A stretch of DNA of 64,000 nucleotides, taken from an uncultured Fidelibacterota bacterium (lineage in GTDB: Bacteria; Fidelibacterota; Marinisomatia; Marinisomatales; TCS55). The position numbers and the translations under genes were made by a program. The notes beneath the pieces are model-generated. The model searched no databases and was not told the DNA's origin. It worked only from the letters and a program-made list of their open reading frames with translations. Of the stretch, positions 9,328-19,151 are shown piece after piece. Location: positions 1 through 64,000 of the forward strand of contig CACHMU010000003.1 in the NCBI GenBank assembly GCA_902581045.1, read 5' to 3'. How positions within the stretch are numbered: position 1 is the first letter of the stretch; each line of letters starts with the position of its first letter.

Positions 9328-10880
9328 TTGAAAAACCAAAAATAAACAGGGATCCAATTCAAATTAAACGAGCGCTTATTTCAGTATATGATAAGACAGA
9401 TATTTTTGATTTAGCAAAAGTATTACATGATAATCAAATTGAAATTTTATCAACCGGTGGAACATCAATAGCCTTAAGAGAAAACAACATACCAGTTCAG
9501 GATGTTAGTGATTATACTAATTTTCCTGAAATAATGGATGGGCGAGTTAAAACAATAAATCCATTAGTTGAGGGCGGGATCCTTGGGTTAAGAGATATCC
9601 ATGAGGATGACGCAAAATCAAATTCAATAAAATGGATTGATTTGGTGATATGTAATTTGTACCCATTTTCAGAAACAATTAATAGGACTAATTGTGATTT
9701 ACCACTTGCTTTGGAAAACATTGATATAGGTGGGCCAACTATGATTAGATCAGCAGCAAAAAATTTGGGTTGGGTGTGTGTATTAGTTGATCCATCAGAC
9801 TATAAATCAATTTCATCTGAATTAAATAAAAGTGGTACAATTTCATTTTCTACTCGAGAGAAACTTGCATCAAAAGCCTTTGGACATACAGCTGAGTATG
9901 ATACAATGATATATAATTATTTGCATAGTGAATCATTACCTAACATTTTGAATTTATCTTATACTAAACACTCACATTTAAGATATGGAGAAAACCCACA
10001 CCAATCTGCCGCATCCTATACGGTTTATGGAAATTCTGATAATAATATTCTTAATGCCACAATTCATCAAGGTAAAAAACTTTCATATAATAATATTATG
10101 GATGCTGATAGCGCACTAGCTTGCGTACGAGAGTTTCATAAACCAACATGTGTTATTGTAAAACATTCTAATCCGTGTGGTGTTGCAATTGGGAAAAATT
10201 TATTAGAAGCTTATAATAATGCATTTAATGCTGATTCAATATCTGCATTCGGCGGGATTGTGGCGCTTAATAAACAATGTACCGCTGATGTTGCAGAGGC
10301 AATCATCAATGTATTTGCAGAAATAGTATTGGCGCCATCATTTGACGATGATGCATTAAAGATTTTTTCGAAAAAACAAAATTTGCGAATTTTATCTATT
10401 GGAAACCTTAATGTAAGAAAACCTAAAATAGAGGTTAGGCATATTGATGGTGGCTTATTGGCCCAAGATACAGACATAAAAAACTTAACCGAAAACGATT
10501 TACAAGTTGTAACTAAAGCTCAACCATCTAAATCAGATATTAAAACGGCTTTGTTTACTTGGAAGGTTTTGAGGCATGCTAAATCAAATGGCATACTGAT
10601 CGCAAAAAATAATATTACAGTAGGATTAGGTGCAGGCCAGGTCAGTAGAGTTGATGCTGTTTCAATGGCTCTTCAAAAGGGTGGGAAAAATGTTGCTGGT
10701 GGGGTTTTAGCATCAGATGCCTTTTTTCCCTTTAGGGACAGTATTGATTCATTAAAGGACTCAGGAATATCAGCCATTATTCAACCTGGTGGCTCTATTA
10801 GAGATAAGGAAGTAATTGATGCTTGTGATGAATATAATATATCTATGATGTTTACTGGAGTTCGATGTTTTAAACATTAA
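9324..10880 (+). CDS. purH: Bifunctional AICAR transformylase / IMP cyclohydrolase
   Basis: RALISVYDKTDIFDLAKVL, STGGTSIALRE, EIMDGRVKTINP, LRYGENPHQSA, IVKHSNPCGVAIG; the ATG at 9324 overlaps the upstream stop (ATGA). Confidence 0.97.
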   Translation: MIEKPKINRDPIQIKRALISVYDKTDIFDLAKVLHDNQIEILSTGGTSIALRENNIPVQDVSDYTNFPEIMDGRVKTINPLVEGGILGLRDIHEDDAKSNSIKWIDLVICNLYPFSETINRTNCDLPLALENIDIGGPTMIRSAAKNLGWVCVLVDPSDYKSISSELNKSGTISFSTREKLASKAFGHTAEYDTMIYNYLHSESLPNILNLSYTKHSHLRYGENPHQSAASYTVYGNSDNNILNATIHQGKKLSYNNIMDADSALACVREFHKPTCVIVKHSNPCGVAIGKNLLEAYNNAFNADSISAFGGIVALNKQCTADVAEAIINVFAEIVLAPSFDDDALKIFSKKQNLRILSIGNLNVRKPKIEVRHIDGGLLAQDTDIKNLTENDLQVVTKAQPSKSDIKTALFTWKVLRHAKSNGILIAKNNITVGLGAGQVSRVDAVSMALQKGGKNVAGGVLASDAFFPFRDSIDSLKDSGISAIIQPGGSIRDKEVIDACDEYNISMMFTGVRCFKH

Positions 10881-11191
10881 TATATTGGTACTGATGAATC
10901 AATAAGTTCTGACCATGAATTTATTCCACCATTTAAGTTATATACATTGTAACCAAGTGGCTTTAGGTATTCACAAACATTTGCTGATCTTACGCCACTA
11001 TGACACATTACAATTATTTTTTTGTTTTTCTCTAACTCTTGATGTCTTTCGGCAATTTCACCAATAGATATATTTATATGTGGATTAATACTAGCGAAAT
11101 CAATTTCATTTTTTTCTCGCACATCTAATAAAATAAAGTCTTCGCTATTATCTTTCATCTTTTTTAATTCTAAAACGTCAATTTCATTCAT
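10877..11191 (-). CDS. Rhodanese-like domain protein
   Basis: FILLDVREKNEIDFASI, VMCHSGVRSANVCEYLKPLGYNVYNLNGGINSW; start chosen at internal Met (ORF to 11224). Confidence 0.85.
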   Translation of the reverse strand: MNEIDVLELKKMKDNSEDFILLDVREKNEIDFASINPHINISIGEIAERHQELEKNKKIIVMCHSGVRSANVCEYLKPLGYNVYNLNGGINSWSELIDSSVPIY

Positions 11192-11259
11192 CAAATAATA
11201 ATCTCCATAAAATTCATTTAACAATCTTACATTCTATCAATAAATTTTTAAAGAATTAT

Positions 11260-11619
11260 ATGAAAATAAAACACCTAATACCTATTATTTTTATGCTGAT
11301 ATATGGATGTGCATCAAATAATGGAGAACGTAGACCCTCAAGACCAAGAAATATTATTTCCCAAGAAGAAATTCAAGAAAATGCCACGGCGCTCAATGCT
11401 TATGATATTATTTCTTTTGCCAGACCAGCATGGTTGCGAACAAGAGATAAAACACCCGTAGTTTATTTAAATGGTGTACAACTTGGTGGTTTAGATCAAC
11501 TTTCAAATATATCAAGCTCATCTATTAAAGAATTACGATTATTAACTCCATCAGAAGCTGCAGTGCTATATGGTACAGGCGCCGGCATGGGCGGAGCTAT
11601 TGATATTAAAATACGATAA
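11260..11619 (+). CDS. Small lipoprotein consisting of a TonB-plug-like domain only
   Basis: Lipobox-like signal (MLIYGCASN), then TPVVYLNGVQLGGLDQLSNISSSSIKELRLLTPSEAAVLYGTGAGMGGAIDIKIR; no barrel follows. Confidence 0.6.
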   Translation: MKIKHLIPIIFMLIYGCASNNGERRPSRPRNIISQEEIQENATALNAYDIISFARPAWLRTRDKTPVVYLNGVQLGGLDQLSNISSSSIKELRLLTPSEAAVLYGTGAGMGGAIDIKIR

Positions 11620-11636
11620 GCTTTTTTAAACAAGCA

Positions 11637-11687
11637 TTTACAAATGATATATCAAACCACTTATTTGTTTAATATATCATTTGTAAA
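11637..11687. terminator. Perfect 16-bp inverted repeat, 19-nt loop; candidate terminator or structured RNA
   Basis: TTTACAAATGATATAT (11637-11652) and ATATATCATTTGTAAA (11672-11687). Confidence 0.55.
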
Positions 11688-11711
11688 ATTGCACCTAATT
11701 ATTAATAAAAT

Positions 11712-12950
11712 ATGGTTTTAATTCTCTCTATATCTGTATTTATTTTAGTAACGACACTATTTATCCTGGATATGAATCGGGACCAAAACATAAATAGTAA
11801 TGTTTCAACTTATTTTCAGCCACTCTTTGCTGAGACTATTGTAAGTCATAATTATGCTGTGAGGCCGGAACTTGTATGGCAAGAAATCACAAAATTATCA
11901 GATTATAATTTTTGGTTTCCCGGTATTCTAAGAATTTTACCTGTTGTTGACACGGATAGATTCGTTCATCAATATTCATTTGATAAATTTCAATTAGCCC
12001 CAGGATCATCAATAAAAGTCCGCCCATTTAGTCTTTCACCATTATTTGCTGGACGTGTGATATCCGTAAGAGCAAATAAAAAACTTTCAATGGAACTCCG
12101 GTTTAACCCCTTTCATAAAGAAACAATAATATTTGATTTAGAACAGATCCCTGAAGGGACTTCTGTTACTTGTACAAGATTTAGCAAAGGTGTTTTTTCT
12201 TGGATGAGTATATTGGGTTTTGCAAATAAGAAATCTAAAATTTTAGATAATCTAGGTTATTTGATTCCTGAAGAAGAAGCTTTGAGCGATGATCAAGCAA
12301 GCGCTACGACTGATGCTGGTCCTCAATATAGTAGGGAAGCTATAATTGCTAGATCTGTCCAAGCTGGTTTAGATGGTAATATGGATATGATCAATGCAAT
12401 ACCAGATAAGCCAACAAGAGGCATGGCTAAAGCTATGCTCGTTCAGACAAAACGAAAAGGTGGAGTAATGCCGGATCATCTTGTTAAAGCATTATCAGAG
12501 GAGCCAGCTGAAGGTCAACCAACTGAAGATAAAGTTTCAAGTAATAAAAAGACCGAAAATATTGATTCTGGTCTTCCTTCATTTGATGATCAAGAGCAAC
12601 TAATTTCATTTGTTGTTAATAAGGCTCTTGATGGAGACGATGAACCGTTAAATGCAATTGGTGATAAAGTTACTAGAGGAAAGGCTAAAGCTTTAATGGT
12701 AAAAATTAAAAGGGGCGCATTAGAGCGCCCACAAATGCCTGAAGTAAAACAAGAACCATCAATACCAGGGCCAAGCGCTATAGAAACTCTTAACGTTGAT
12801 AATGGCAATTCTGAATCTGAATTAATAGAAAGATTAGTTGCAGCAGGACTTGATGGAAATATGGATGAAATTAATGCATTAGACGATCGAGTTTTGAGAG
12901 GAAAAATAAAAGCTGCCATTGTAAAAGCAAAGCGCGCAGCCACAAATTAA
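11712..12950 (+). CDS. SRPBCC-fold protein with N-terminal TM segment and three C-terminal ~45-aa repeats
   Basis: TM at N-terminus; RPELVWQEITKLSDYNFWFPGI SRPBCC-like; repeats IARSVQAGLDGNMDMINAIPDKPTRGMAKAMLVQTKR / ISFVVNKALDGDDEPLNAIGDKVTRGKAKALMVKIKR / IERLVAAGLDGNMDEINALDDRVLRGKIKAAIVKAKR. Confidence 0.7.
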   Translation: MVLILSISVFILVTTLFILDMNRDQNINSNVSTYFQPLFAETIVSHNYAVRPELVWQEITKLSDYNFWFPGILRILPVVDTDRFVHQYSFDKFQLAPGSSIKVRPFSLSPLFAGRVISVRANKKLSMELRFNPFHKETIIFDLEQIPEGTSVTCTRFSKGVFSWMSILGFANKKSKILDNLGYLIPEEEALSDDQASATTDAGPQYSREAIIARSVQAGLDGNMDMINAIPDKPTRGMAKAMLVQTKRKGGVMPDHLVKALSEEPAEGQPTEDKVSSNKKTENIDSGLPSFDDQEQLISFVVNKALDGDDEPLNAIGDKVTRGKAKALMVKIKRGALERPQMPEVKQEPSIPGPSAIETLNVDNGNSESELIERLVAAGLDGNMDEINALDDRVLRGKIKAAIVKAKRAATN

Positions 12951-12978
12951 ATTATATTTATCTTTTTACCTTATTATA

Positions 12979-14718
12979 ATGCTTTCATTTATTAGGTATT
13001 TTATCTTTTTATTTATTGCTACAAAAATATATTCCCAAGTATCTGTGACATCTGATTTATCATCTAATTATGCAAACAGCCAAAATGATTATAATTATTT
13101 TGAAAACCTAATGAATATAAATGTTGCAAGTGGAAATTATATGGGCTGGATTGAACTAGAATTTTCAAATCCACCAATCTTAGGCTTAGACTATAAAGGC
13201 ATTAGAAAATTTCGGTTAGATTATATCGGAGATATTACACAATTAAAAATCGGTGATTTATATGAATATTGGGGTAATGGAATGATATTAAATAGTGTTG
13301 ATGACAAAAGTATTGATTTAGATACAGGTATAAGAGGTGCGTTGCTTACTCTCTCTAGAGAACAGATTGATTTTTCAATTTTAGCAGGAAATCAAAAAAT
13401 AATGAGAAGCTCCAACCAAATTTCAGATTACAATGAACGAATTCCAAATTATAAATCTGATTATAATTTATACGGTAGTCGATTGAATTTTATATATAAC
13501 AATTTTTCTGGTGGCATCCATTTTATTTTGGCTAATCAATTTGATAAAAACATAAATGATATCTATAAAAGGAATCCTCATAGACTAGTCGGATTCAATA
13601 TTGATTATTTTTCAGAAAAATTAGATTTAATCTTTGAATATCTTTCAAAAGACAATAATGGTTCTGGGCTATTTGCTGACTTAACAGTACATAAAGAAAA
13701 ACTTATTTTTTTAAATCCTGCTTCCATTGGATTAACCTATAAAAATTATCTCTTTTCATTTCGTAGTCCAAATGAAAGATGGGACTTTGTGAATAATAAA
13801 ATCGGAATAATACCAATTCAACAAATGCCTACTGCTTTTCAGCTTCATAGCGCCTACTTGCTTTCAAGAATCACTCATGTTATTGATTACAATGATGAGG
13901 TTGGGTTTAATTTTAATATTAAGGGAAAATTATTTGATAATTATGAGTTTTTATTTAGTTATTCTAAATCTAGTAGAAGTGATGAGTGGAAATTGGATGA
14001 TAATTACGAATGGTCAAAAAATAAAAAAAACAATTCTATAACATTAACTCCTAGCAATAATGACTTATTTAATCCTTTTAAAGAAGTTTATTTAGAGATA
14101 GATGGATTTAATAACAGTGGTAAACATTATTATAAATTTGGTTTTTCGTCAATGAGGGATATCTTAGAACTTTATGAAAATCAGAAAATTATTAGTCATG
14201 ATGCAATAACACTAAATCGATATAGTTATGAATTAAGATCCGCGCAAACCTTTCCAATATCTTATACATACAGATTAACGGATAATCATAGTGTTGATTT
14301 TATATTTGAATATCAAAGTCTAAAAAAAGGGATTGTTAGTAATGATGATCTGCAAGCAAAGAATCTGTTCTCATCAAATTTTTCTAAACCATCACAAATA
14401 AATAGATTTATTAATCTAGGGTATTCTTATTCACCAAAATGGTCAATCAATTTTAGTGTTGATTATGCGGATACTGAAGAAAAAATTGTTTTAGATGGGA
14501 ATCGCTATAATAATTTGCTTGAACAATTAATAAGCAATTTTTTTAATAATGAATTAACATGGGCGAATCTGGAGATAGCATATAATTTTAAACAAAATTA
14601 TCGATTATCAGTTTCATATGGTTCAAAAAGAGGCGGTGTTTATTGTAGTAATGGAATATGCAGATACATGCAACCATTTGAAAATGGTTTTGCAATTAAA
14701 ATGATATCTTCATTTTAA
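12979..14718 (+). CDS. Outer-membrane beta-barrel protein (DUF6029-like)
   Basis: Signal peptide; many alternating beta segments; LKIGDLYEYWGNGMILN; C-terminal GFAIKMISSF ends with Phe. Confidence 0.6.
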   Translation: MLSFIRYFIFLFIATKIYSQVSVTSDLSSNYANSQNDYNYFENLMNINVASGNYMGWIELEFSNPPILGLDYKGIRKFRLDYIGDITQLKIGDLYEYWGNGMILNSVDDKSIDLDTGIRGALLTLSREQIDFSILAGNQKIMRSSNQISDYNERIPNYKSDYNLYGSRLNFIYNNFSGGIHFILANQFDKNINDIYKRNPHRLVGFNIDYFSEKLDLIFEYLSKDNNGSGLFADLTVHKEKLIFLNPASIGLTYKNYLFSFRSPNERWDFVNNKIGIIPIQQMPTAFQLHSAYLLSRITHVIDYNDEVGFNFNIKGKLFDNYEFLFSYSKSSRSDEWKLDDNYEWSKNKKNNSITLTPSNNDLFNPFKEVYLEIDGFNNSGKHYYKFGFSSMRDILELYENQKIISHDAITLNRYSYELRSAQTFPISYTYRLTDNHSVDFIFEYQSLKKGIVSNDDLQAKNLFSSNFSKPSQINRFINLGYSYSPKWSINFSVDYADTEEKIVLDGNRYNNLLEQLISNFFNNELTWANLEIAYNFKQNYRLSVSYGSKRGGVYCSNGICRYMQPFENGFAIKMISSF

Positions 14719-15167
14719 TTGTTTTCTAAAATTTTATATTGGTACTGAAAAATATATTCTTCTTTATCAACTACTATTACATTTTCTAATAAAAGAGTAG
14801 GTTCTTTAATATTATCTTGAAATAATTTTATACCACTACCAAATATTAAAGGATGGGGAGTAATATATAAATGAGTTAAGTGAGAATAAAATTTTTTATT
14901 TGTTATTCCCCCACCAGCAACAAAACATTTTTTACTATTAATTTTTTCTATTACTTCTTTTGGCTTATTATTTCTATGAAATACAATTACTTCTCGATTA
15001 TCTAATTCACTTTCTAGACAATTAAATGTGTTTGAACCCATTATTACAGGATAACCGAACGTTTGCTTTTTAAATAAATGTAGGTCTTTTGACCAGGTTA
15101 TAATTTCGTTACTATGTCGTGCAATAAATCCATCATGCGTTACCGCCGCGATAAGAATTACGTCCAT
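14715..15167 (-). CDS. Dihydrofolate reductase / RibD C-terminal family protein
   Basis: ILIAAVTHDGFIAR, GYPVIMGSNTFNCL, KKCFVAGGGITNKKFYSHLTHLYITPHPLIFGSGIKLF. Confidence 0.75.
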   Translation of the reverse strand: MDVILIAAVTHDGFIARHSNEIITWSKDLHLFKKQTFGYPVIMGSNTFNCLESELDNREVIVFHRNNKPKEVIEKINSKKCFVAGGGITNKKFYSHLTHLYITPHPLIFGSGIKLFQDNIKEPTLLLENVIVVDKEEYIFQYQYKILENN

Positions 15168-16441
15168 TATTTGTTATTAAATGATCCGGCAGAAACAATC
15201 GTTAGTTTTTTTGGGTCTATATATTTACCAATCGCATTGTTTACTTGATCTAACTTCAGATTATTAATTATATCTGGATACTGATCTAAGTGTTTGATTT
15301 CTTTACTTCTTTCAACGTTTGATAAAATTTGACTTACGAGACCTCCAGTTGTATCCAAACCCACTTTAAATGTACCCGTAATAGTAGATTTTTTTGCTTC
15401 TAACTCATCTTTTGTAATTCCATTGTTATACCAAATTTGTATTTGTTCAAGAGTAGCTTCTTTACCTTTATCTATTAGTTGAGGTGCAAACGTACCCCAT
15501 GTGGTCCAATATCCGTCCAAACCAAATTTTAAACCGCTTATAGATGATCCAATACCATATGTTAAGCCCTGCTCATCTCGTACTGTTTGCATAAGACGTG
15601 CAGAAAAATTTCCACCAAGTATATAAACACCCATCATTAGTGCATAATAATCTTCATGTTCTTCATCAATCCCTATTGATTGTCCAATGTATATATCAGC
15701 ACTTGTTTTATCCTTTATGTTAAGTGATTCATCAATTGGAATAGATTCATTCGCTTTTAAGGTTTTTTCTATTTGACTTAGATTTTGTGAGCCGCAATTA
15801 TTAAATGCTTTATTTATTTGATCATTAAATAATCGATCATCAACATCGCCAGCTACCGCAATATTCATTGAACCTAGGCCATAAGCTTTATTATGAAAAC
15901 TTATAAGATCATCTTTTGTTATTGAATTAATAAAATCAATGGTTTCATCTATTTCAAACTGATAATTCAAATGATTTTCAGGATATATTTTTTGTGTAAA
16001 TAAAATATGTGCCTGCTTTTTTGTATCTTCCCTTGATTGTTCAATCTGTCCTATTAGCCTTGTTTTTAATTTTTCAAGCTCATTGTTTTCAAAAACCGGA
16101 TTTTTAAACTCATCAGATAAAACATCAATTACCATTGGAATATTATCTTTCAAACAATGAGTTGTAAAAAAAGTATGATGTTGTGTAGATCCAAACTTTA
16201 TTTCTGCACCAACAGAATCTAAAACTTCACTAATATCATATTTACTTCTATTAGTTGTACCCTTATCAACCATTGCCGCAGTTATTGAGGAAATTTTTGG
16301 ATTAATATTACCACTGTAATTAGCGCCACCATTAAAACTTCCGGAGAAGGTTATCACTTCTTTGGCCTTTGTTGGAATAATATGTGTTTTTATTCCCTCA
16401 ACAGGATTAGTAGTAATTACTTGATTTTCGAAAAACCCCAA
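15167..16441 (-). CDS. M16 family peptidase-like protein, apparently non-catalytic
   Basis: M16 fold pattern (FSGSFNGGANYSG, VRDEQGLTYGIGSSI) without an HxxEH zinc motif. Confidence 0.82.
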   Translation of the reverse strand: MGFFENQVITTNPVEGIKTHIIPTKAKEVITFSGSFNGGANYSGNINPKISSITAAMVDKGTTNRSKYDISEVLDSVGAEIKFGSTQHHTFFTTHCLKDNIPMVIDVLSDEFKNPVFENNELEKLKTRLIGQIEQSREDTKKQAHILFTQKIYPENHLNYQFEIDETIDFINSITKDDLISFHNKAYGLGSMNIAVAGDVDDRLFNDQINKAFNNCGSQNLSQIEKTLKANESIPIDESLNIKDKTSADIYIGQSIGIDEEHEDYYALMMGVYILGGNFSARLMQTVRDEQGLTYGIGSSISGLKFGLDGYWTTWGTFAPQLIDKGKEATLEQIQIWYNNGITKDELEAKKSTITGTFKVGLDTTGGLVSQILSNVERSKEIKHLDQYPDIINNLKLDQVNNAIGKYIDPKKLTIVSAGSFNNK

Positions 16442-17749
16442 TTAATTAGTCTCATTATTATTTGAAACAAACCAACCCGTTGTTTTCTTATTATCAATCA
16501 GATATTTATTGGCAACAGACTTTATATCGTTTTTTGTAACAGAATTTATCTTTTTTATAAAAGTCGTATAAAAAGTCCAATCACCTATTGCAAGAGCTTC
16601 GTTAATTGCACTTGCGACAGCATATGAACCATCCCGACTAAATGCCACACTTGCTTTTGTTTGCGCCTTTGCTCTCTGGAGCTCATCATCACTAATACCA
16701 TTATCAATAATTTCTTTATAGGTATTTAAAATAATCTCTTCAATGTTTTTATGGTTTTCTCCTGGGTTTAAAAATGCGTATGAAATAAATAATCCGTTGT
16801 CCTTAAATGGGAAATCATACATGAACAATGATGTTGCTAATCCCGGGTCAATCAGGGCCCTCTGTAATCTGCTAGACTTACCATCTGCAAGAATTTTACT
16901 AAGCAGGTGAAATGAATAGGTATCCTTATTTAAACCTGGTGGTGTTTTATGTGCCACTGCAACAATATCTGTTTGCCCATTTCTATTTACAGTTATACGC
17001 CTTTCTCCTTCTTGATTGGGTTCTTCAGTATACATATATGGTATATCATGTGTGCTTTTTGAATGCTGCCCAAAATATTCGTTAACTAAGTTTAAAGTAT
17101 TATTTTTATCAATGTCTCCAATAATGGTTACCGTAGCATTGTTCGGCCAATAATATGTATTATAAAATTCTTTTAGTCTTTCTGTGCTTACATTTTCAAT
17201 ATCTGATTTCCATCCTATTGTTGAGTGATGATATGGGTGAGCTTGATATGCCGTTGCCCAAATATTTTTATCTAGTACATCAAATGGACTATTTTCTCCA
17301 CGTTCAAATTCATTTCTTACGACTGTCATTTCGGGCTGACGATCTTCATCTTTTAAGAATGCATATCTCATTCGATCTGATTCTATAGCAATTGCTTTTT
17401 CTAAATGTTCGCTTGGCACTACTTCAAAATAATTGGTTCTATCATTCCAAGTAGTAGCATTTATTTGTGCCCCAATGCTTTGTAGCTCGGTCCAAATTGC
17501 TGTTCCTTTTTCTTTATTATAATTTTTTGAACCTTTAAACATTAAATGTTCTAATAGATGTGTTGATCCAGTATAGCCTATAGCTTCATTTCGCGAGCCA
17601 ACATGATAGGTTACCATTAGAGTTGTTACAGGAGCAGAGTGATCTTCTAACAATAAAACTCTTAAACCATTTTTAGAAAGGATGAATTCATCAATATCCC
17701 CCGATGTTTTAATGAAGTCAAAATTTTTATTATTATTATTTTGGGACAT
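16442..17749 (-). CDS. M16 family zinc metallopeptidase
   Basis: STHLLEHLMFKGSKNY (HxxEH) and downstream Glu-containing helix; likely start MSQNNNN at 17749. Confidence 0.88.
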   Translation of the reverse strand: MSQNNNNKNFDFIKTSGDIDEFILSKNGLRVLLLEDHSAPVTTLMVTYHVGSRNEAIGYTGSTHLLEHLMFKGSKNYNKEKGTAIWTELQSIGAQINATTWNDRTNYFEVVPSEHLEKAIAIESDRMRYAFLKDEDRQPEMTVVRNEFERGENSPFDVLDKNIWATAYQAHPYHHSTIGWKSDIENVSTERLKEFYNTYYWPNNATVTIIGDIDKNNTLNLVNEYFGQHSKSTHDIPYMYTEEPNQEGERRITVNRNGQTDIVAVAHKTPPGLNKDTYSFHLLSKILADGKSSRLQRALIDPGLATSLFMYDFPFKDNGLFISYAFLNPGENHKNIEEIILNTYKEIIDNGISDDELQRAKAQTKASVAFSRDGSYAVASAINEALAIGDWTFYTTFIKKINSVTKNDIKSVANKYLIDNKKTTGWFVSNNNETN

Positions 17750-19151
17750 ATAGATCAGTAATAGTTCCAAGAAATACTTCAGCTGCCATAGCAAAAGTTT
17801 CACCAACTGTTGGGTGTGGATGAACAGTTAATGCTATATCTTCCGCATCAACCCCCATTTCAATAGATATCATTGCTTCAGATATCATATCACCGGCACC
17901 CGGACCAACTATTCCAACACCTAGCACTTTTTTATTATCTGGATCAAAGAGGATTTTTGTTTTTCCTTGATTTGCACCCATGGCAATTGCCCTTCCACTT
18001 GCTGCCCAGGGGAACTCTCCTTTATTATATTTTATTTTATTTTGTTTAGCTTCTACCTCATTAAGCCCTGCCCAGGCAACTTCAGGATCTGTATAAACCA
18101 CAGATGGAATTGCTTGGCAATCCATAGCAGCCGGATGTCCAGCACATACTTCAGCTGCAACTTTCCCCTCATGAGTGGCCTTATGAGCTAACATTGGATT
18201 TCCTACAATGTCACCAATTGCAAAAATATTTTCTACAGATGTTCTTTGATAAACATCAACATCGATATAACCATCAACATTTAATTTTATATCTGTATTT
18301 TCAATTTTCAATAATTCCAGATTAGGTTTTCTTCCAATAGCAATTAATACCTTATTATAATTAGACTTAGTTACACCATTTCCATTTTCAATTGTTACAT
18401 TTATTGAGTTATTTTTTTGCACCTCTAACTTTGTGACCTTTGATGATAATAAAATTGAATCAAATTGCTTATTTAATTTTCTGTAAAGTGGTTTTACAAT
18501 ATCTTCATCAGCACCTGGAATTATATTGGGCATGAATTCGACCAGCGTAACCTTAGATCCCAGCGATGAATATACCTGTCCAAGCTCCAAGCCAATTGCA
18601 CCACCTCCGATGACAAGTAAGTTTTTTGGTATATCATTTAATTCAAGCGCCGTTCTAGAATTTAAGACTGACTCGTGTTCTACGGATATACCTGGTATCA
18701 TACTTGAAGTTGAACCTGCAGCAATAATACATTTTTGAAATTTTATAGTTGAAACGGATGATTTTGTTTTTACGTTTAACTCGTTATTATTTTTGAAGCT
18801 TGCTAATCCTTGAATTGTTTCAACACCTCGAGCCTTAGCCATTTTATCAATACCTTGGTTGAGTTGTGATACAATTTTATTTTTATGTGATCTTATTTGA
18901 TCTAGATCAATACTAGGTTTATTATATAATACCCCCATTTTAGAAAGACTATGTGCTTCATCCATAACTTTTGAAATATGAAGAAGTGCTTTTGATGGAA
19001 TACAGCCACGGTTTAGACACACACCTCCAAGAGTAGGATCACGATCAATTAATACAACATTTTTACCAAGATCAGCAGCACGAAAAGCAGCAGCATAACC
19101 CCCGGGCCCTGCTCCAATTACAGCAATTTCTGCTTGCGTAGTTTTGTTCAT
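17736..19151 (-). CDS. lpdA: Dihydrolipoamide dehydrogenase (E3)
   Basis: IGAGPGGYAAAFRAADLGKNVVLIDRDPTLGGVCLNRGCIPSKALL; FAIGDIVGNPMLAHKA; HPHPTVGE. Confidence 0.95.
   Translation of the reverse strand: MNKTTQAEIAVIGAGPGGYAAAFRAADLGKNVVLIDRDPTLGGVCLNRGCIPSKALLHISKVMDEAHSLSKMGVLYNKPSIDLDQIRSHKNKIVSQLNQGIDKMAKARGVETIQGLASFKNNNELNVKTKSSVSTIKFQKCIIAAGSTSSMIPGISVEHESVLNSRTALELNDIPKNLLVIGGGAIGLELGQVYSSLGSKVTLVEFMPNIIPGADEDIVKPLYRKLNKQFDSILLSSKVTKLEVQKNNSINVTIENGNGVTKSNYNKVLIAIGRKPNLELLKIENTDIKLNVDGYIDVDVYQRTSVENIFAIGDIVGNPMLAHKATHEGKVAAEVCAGHPAAMDCQAIPSVVYTDPEVAWAGLNEVEAKQNKIKYNKGEFPWAASGRAIAMGANQGKTKILFDPDNKKVLGVGIVGPGAGDMISEAMISIEMGVDAEDIALTVHPHPTVGETFAMAAEVFLGTITDLYVPK

Noticed and set aside
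15167-17749. M16 peptidase pair as novel
   Set aside because: Tandem catalytic/non-catalytic M16 genes are common in bacteria.
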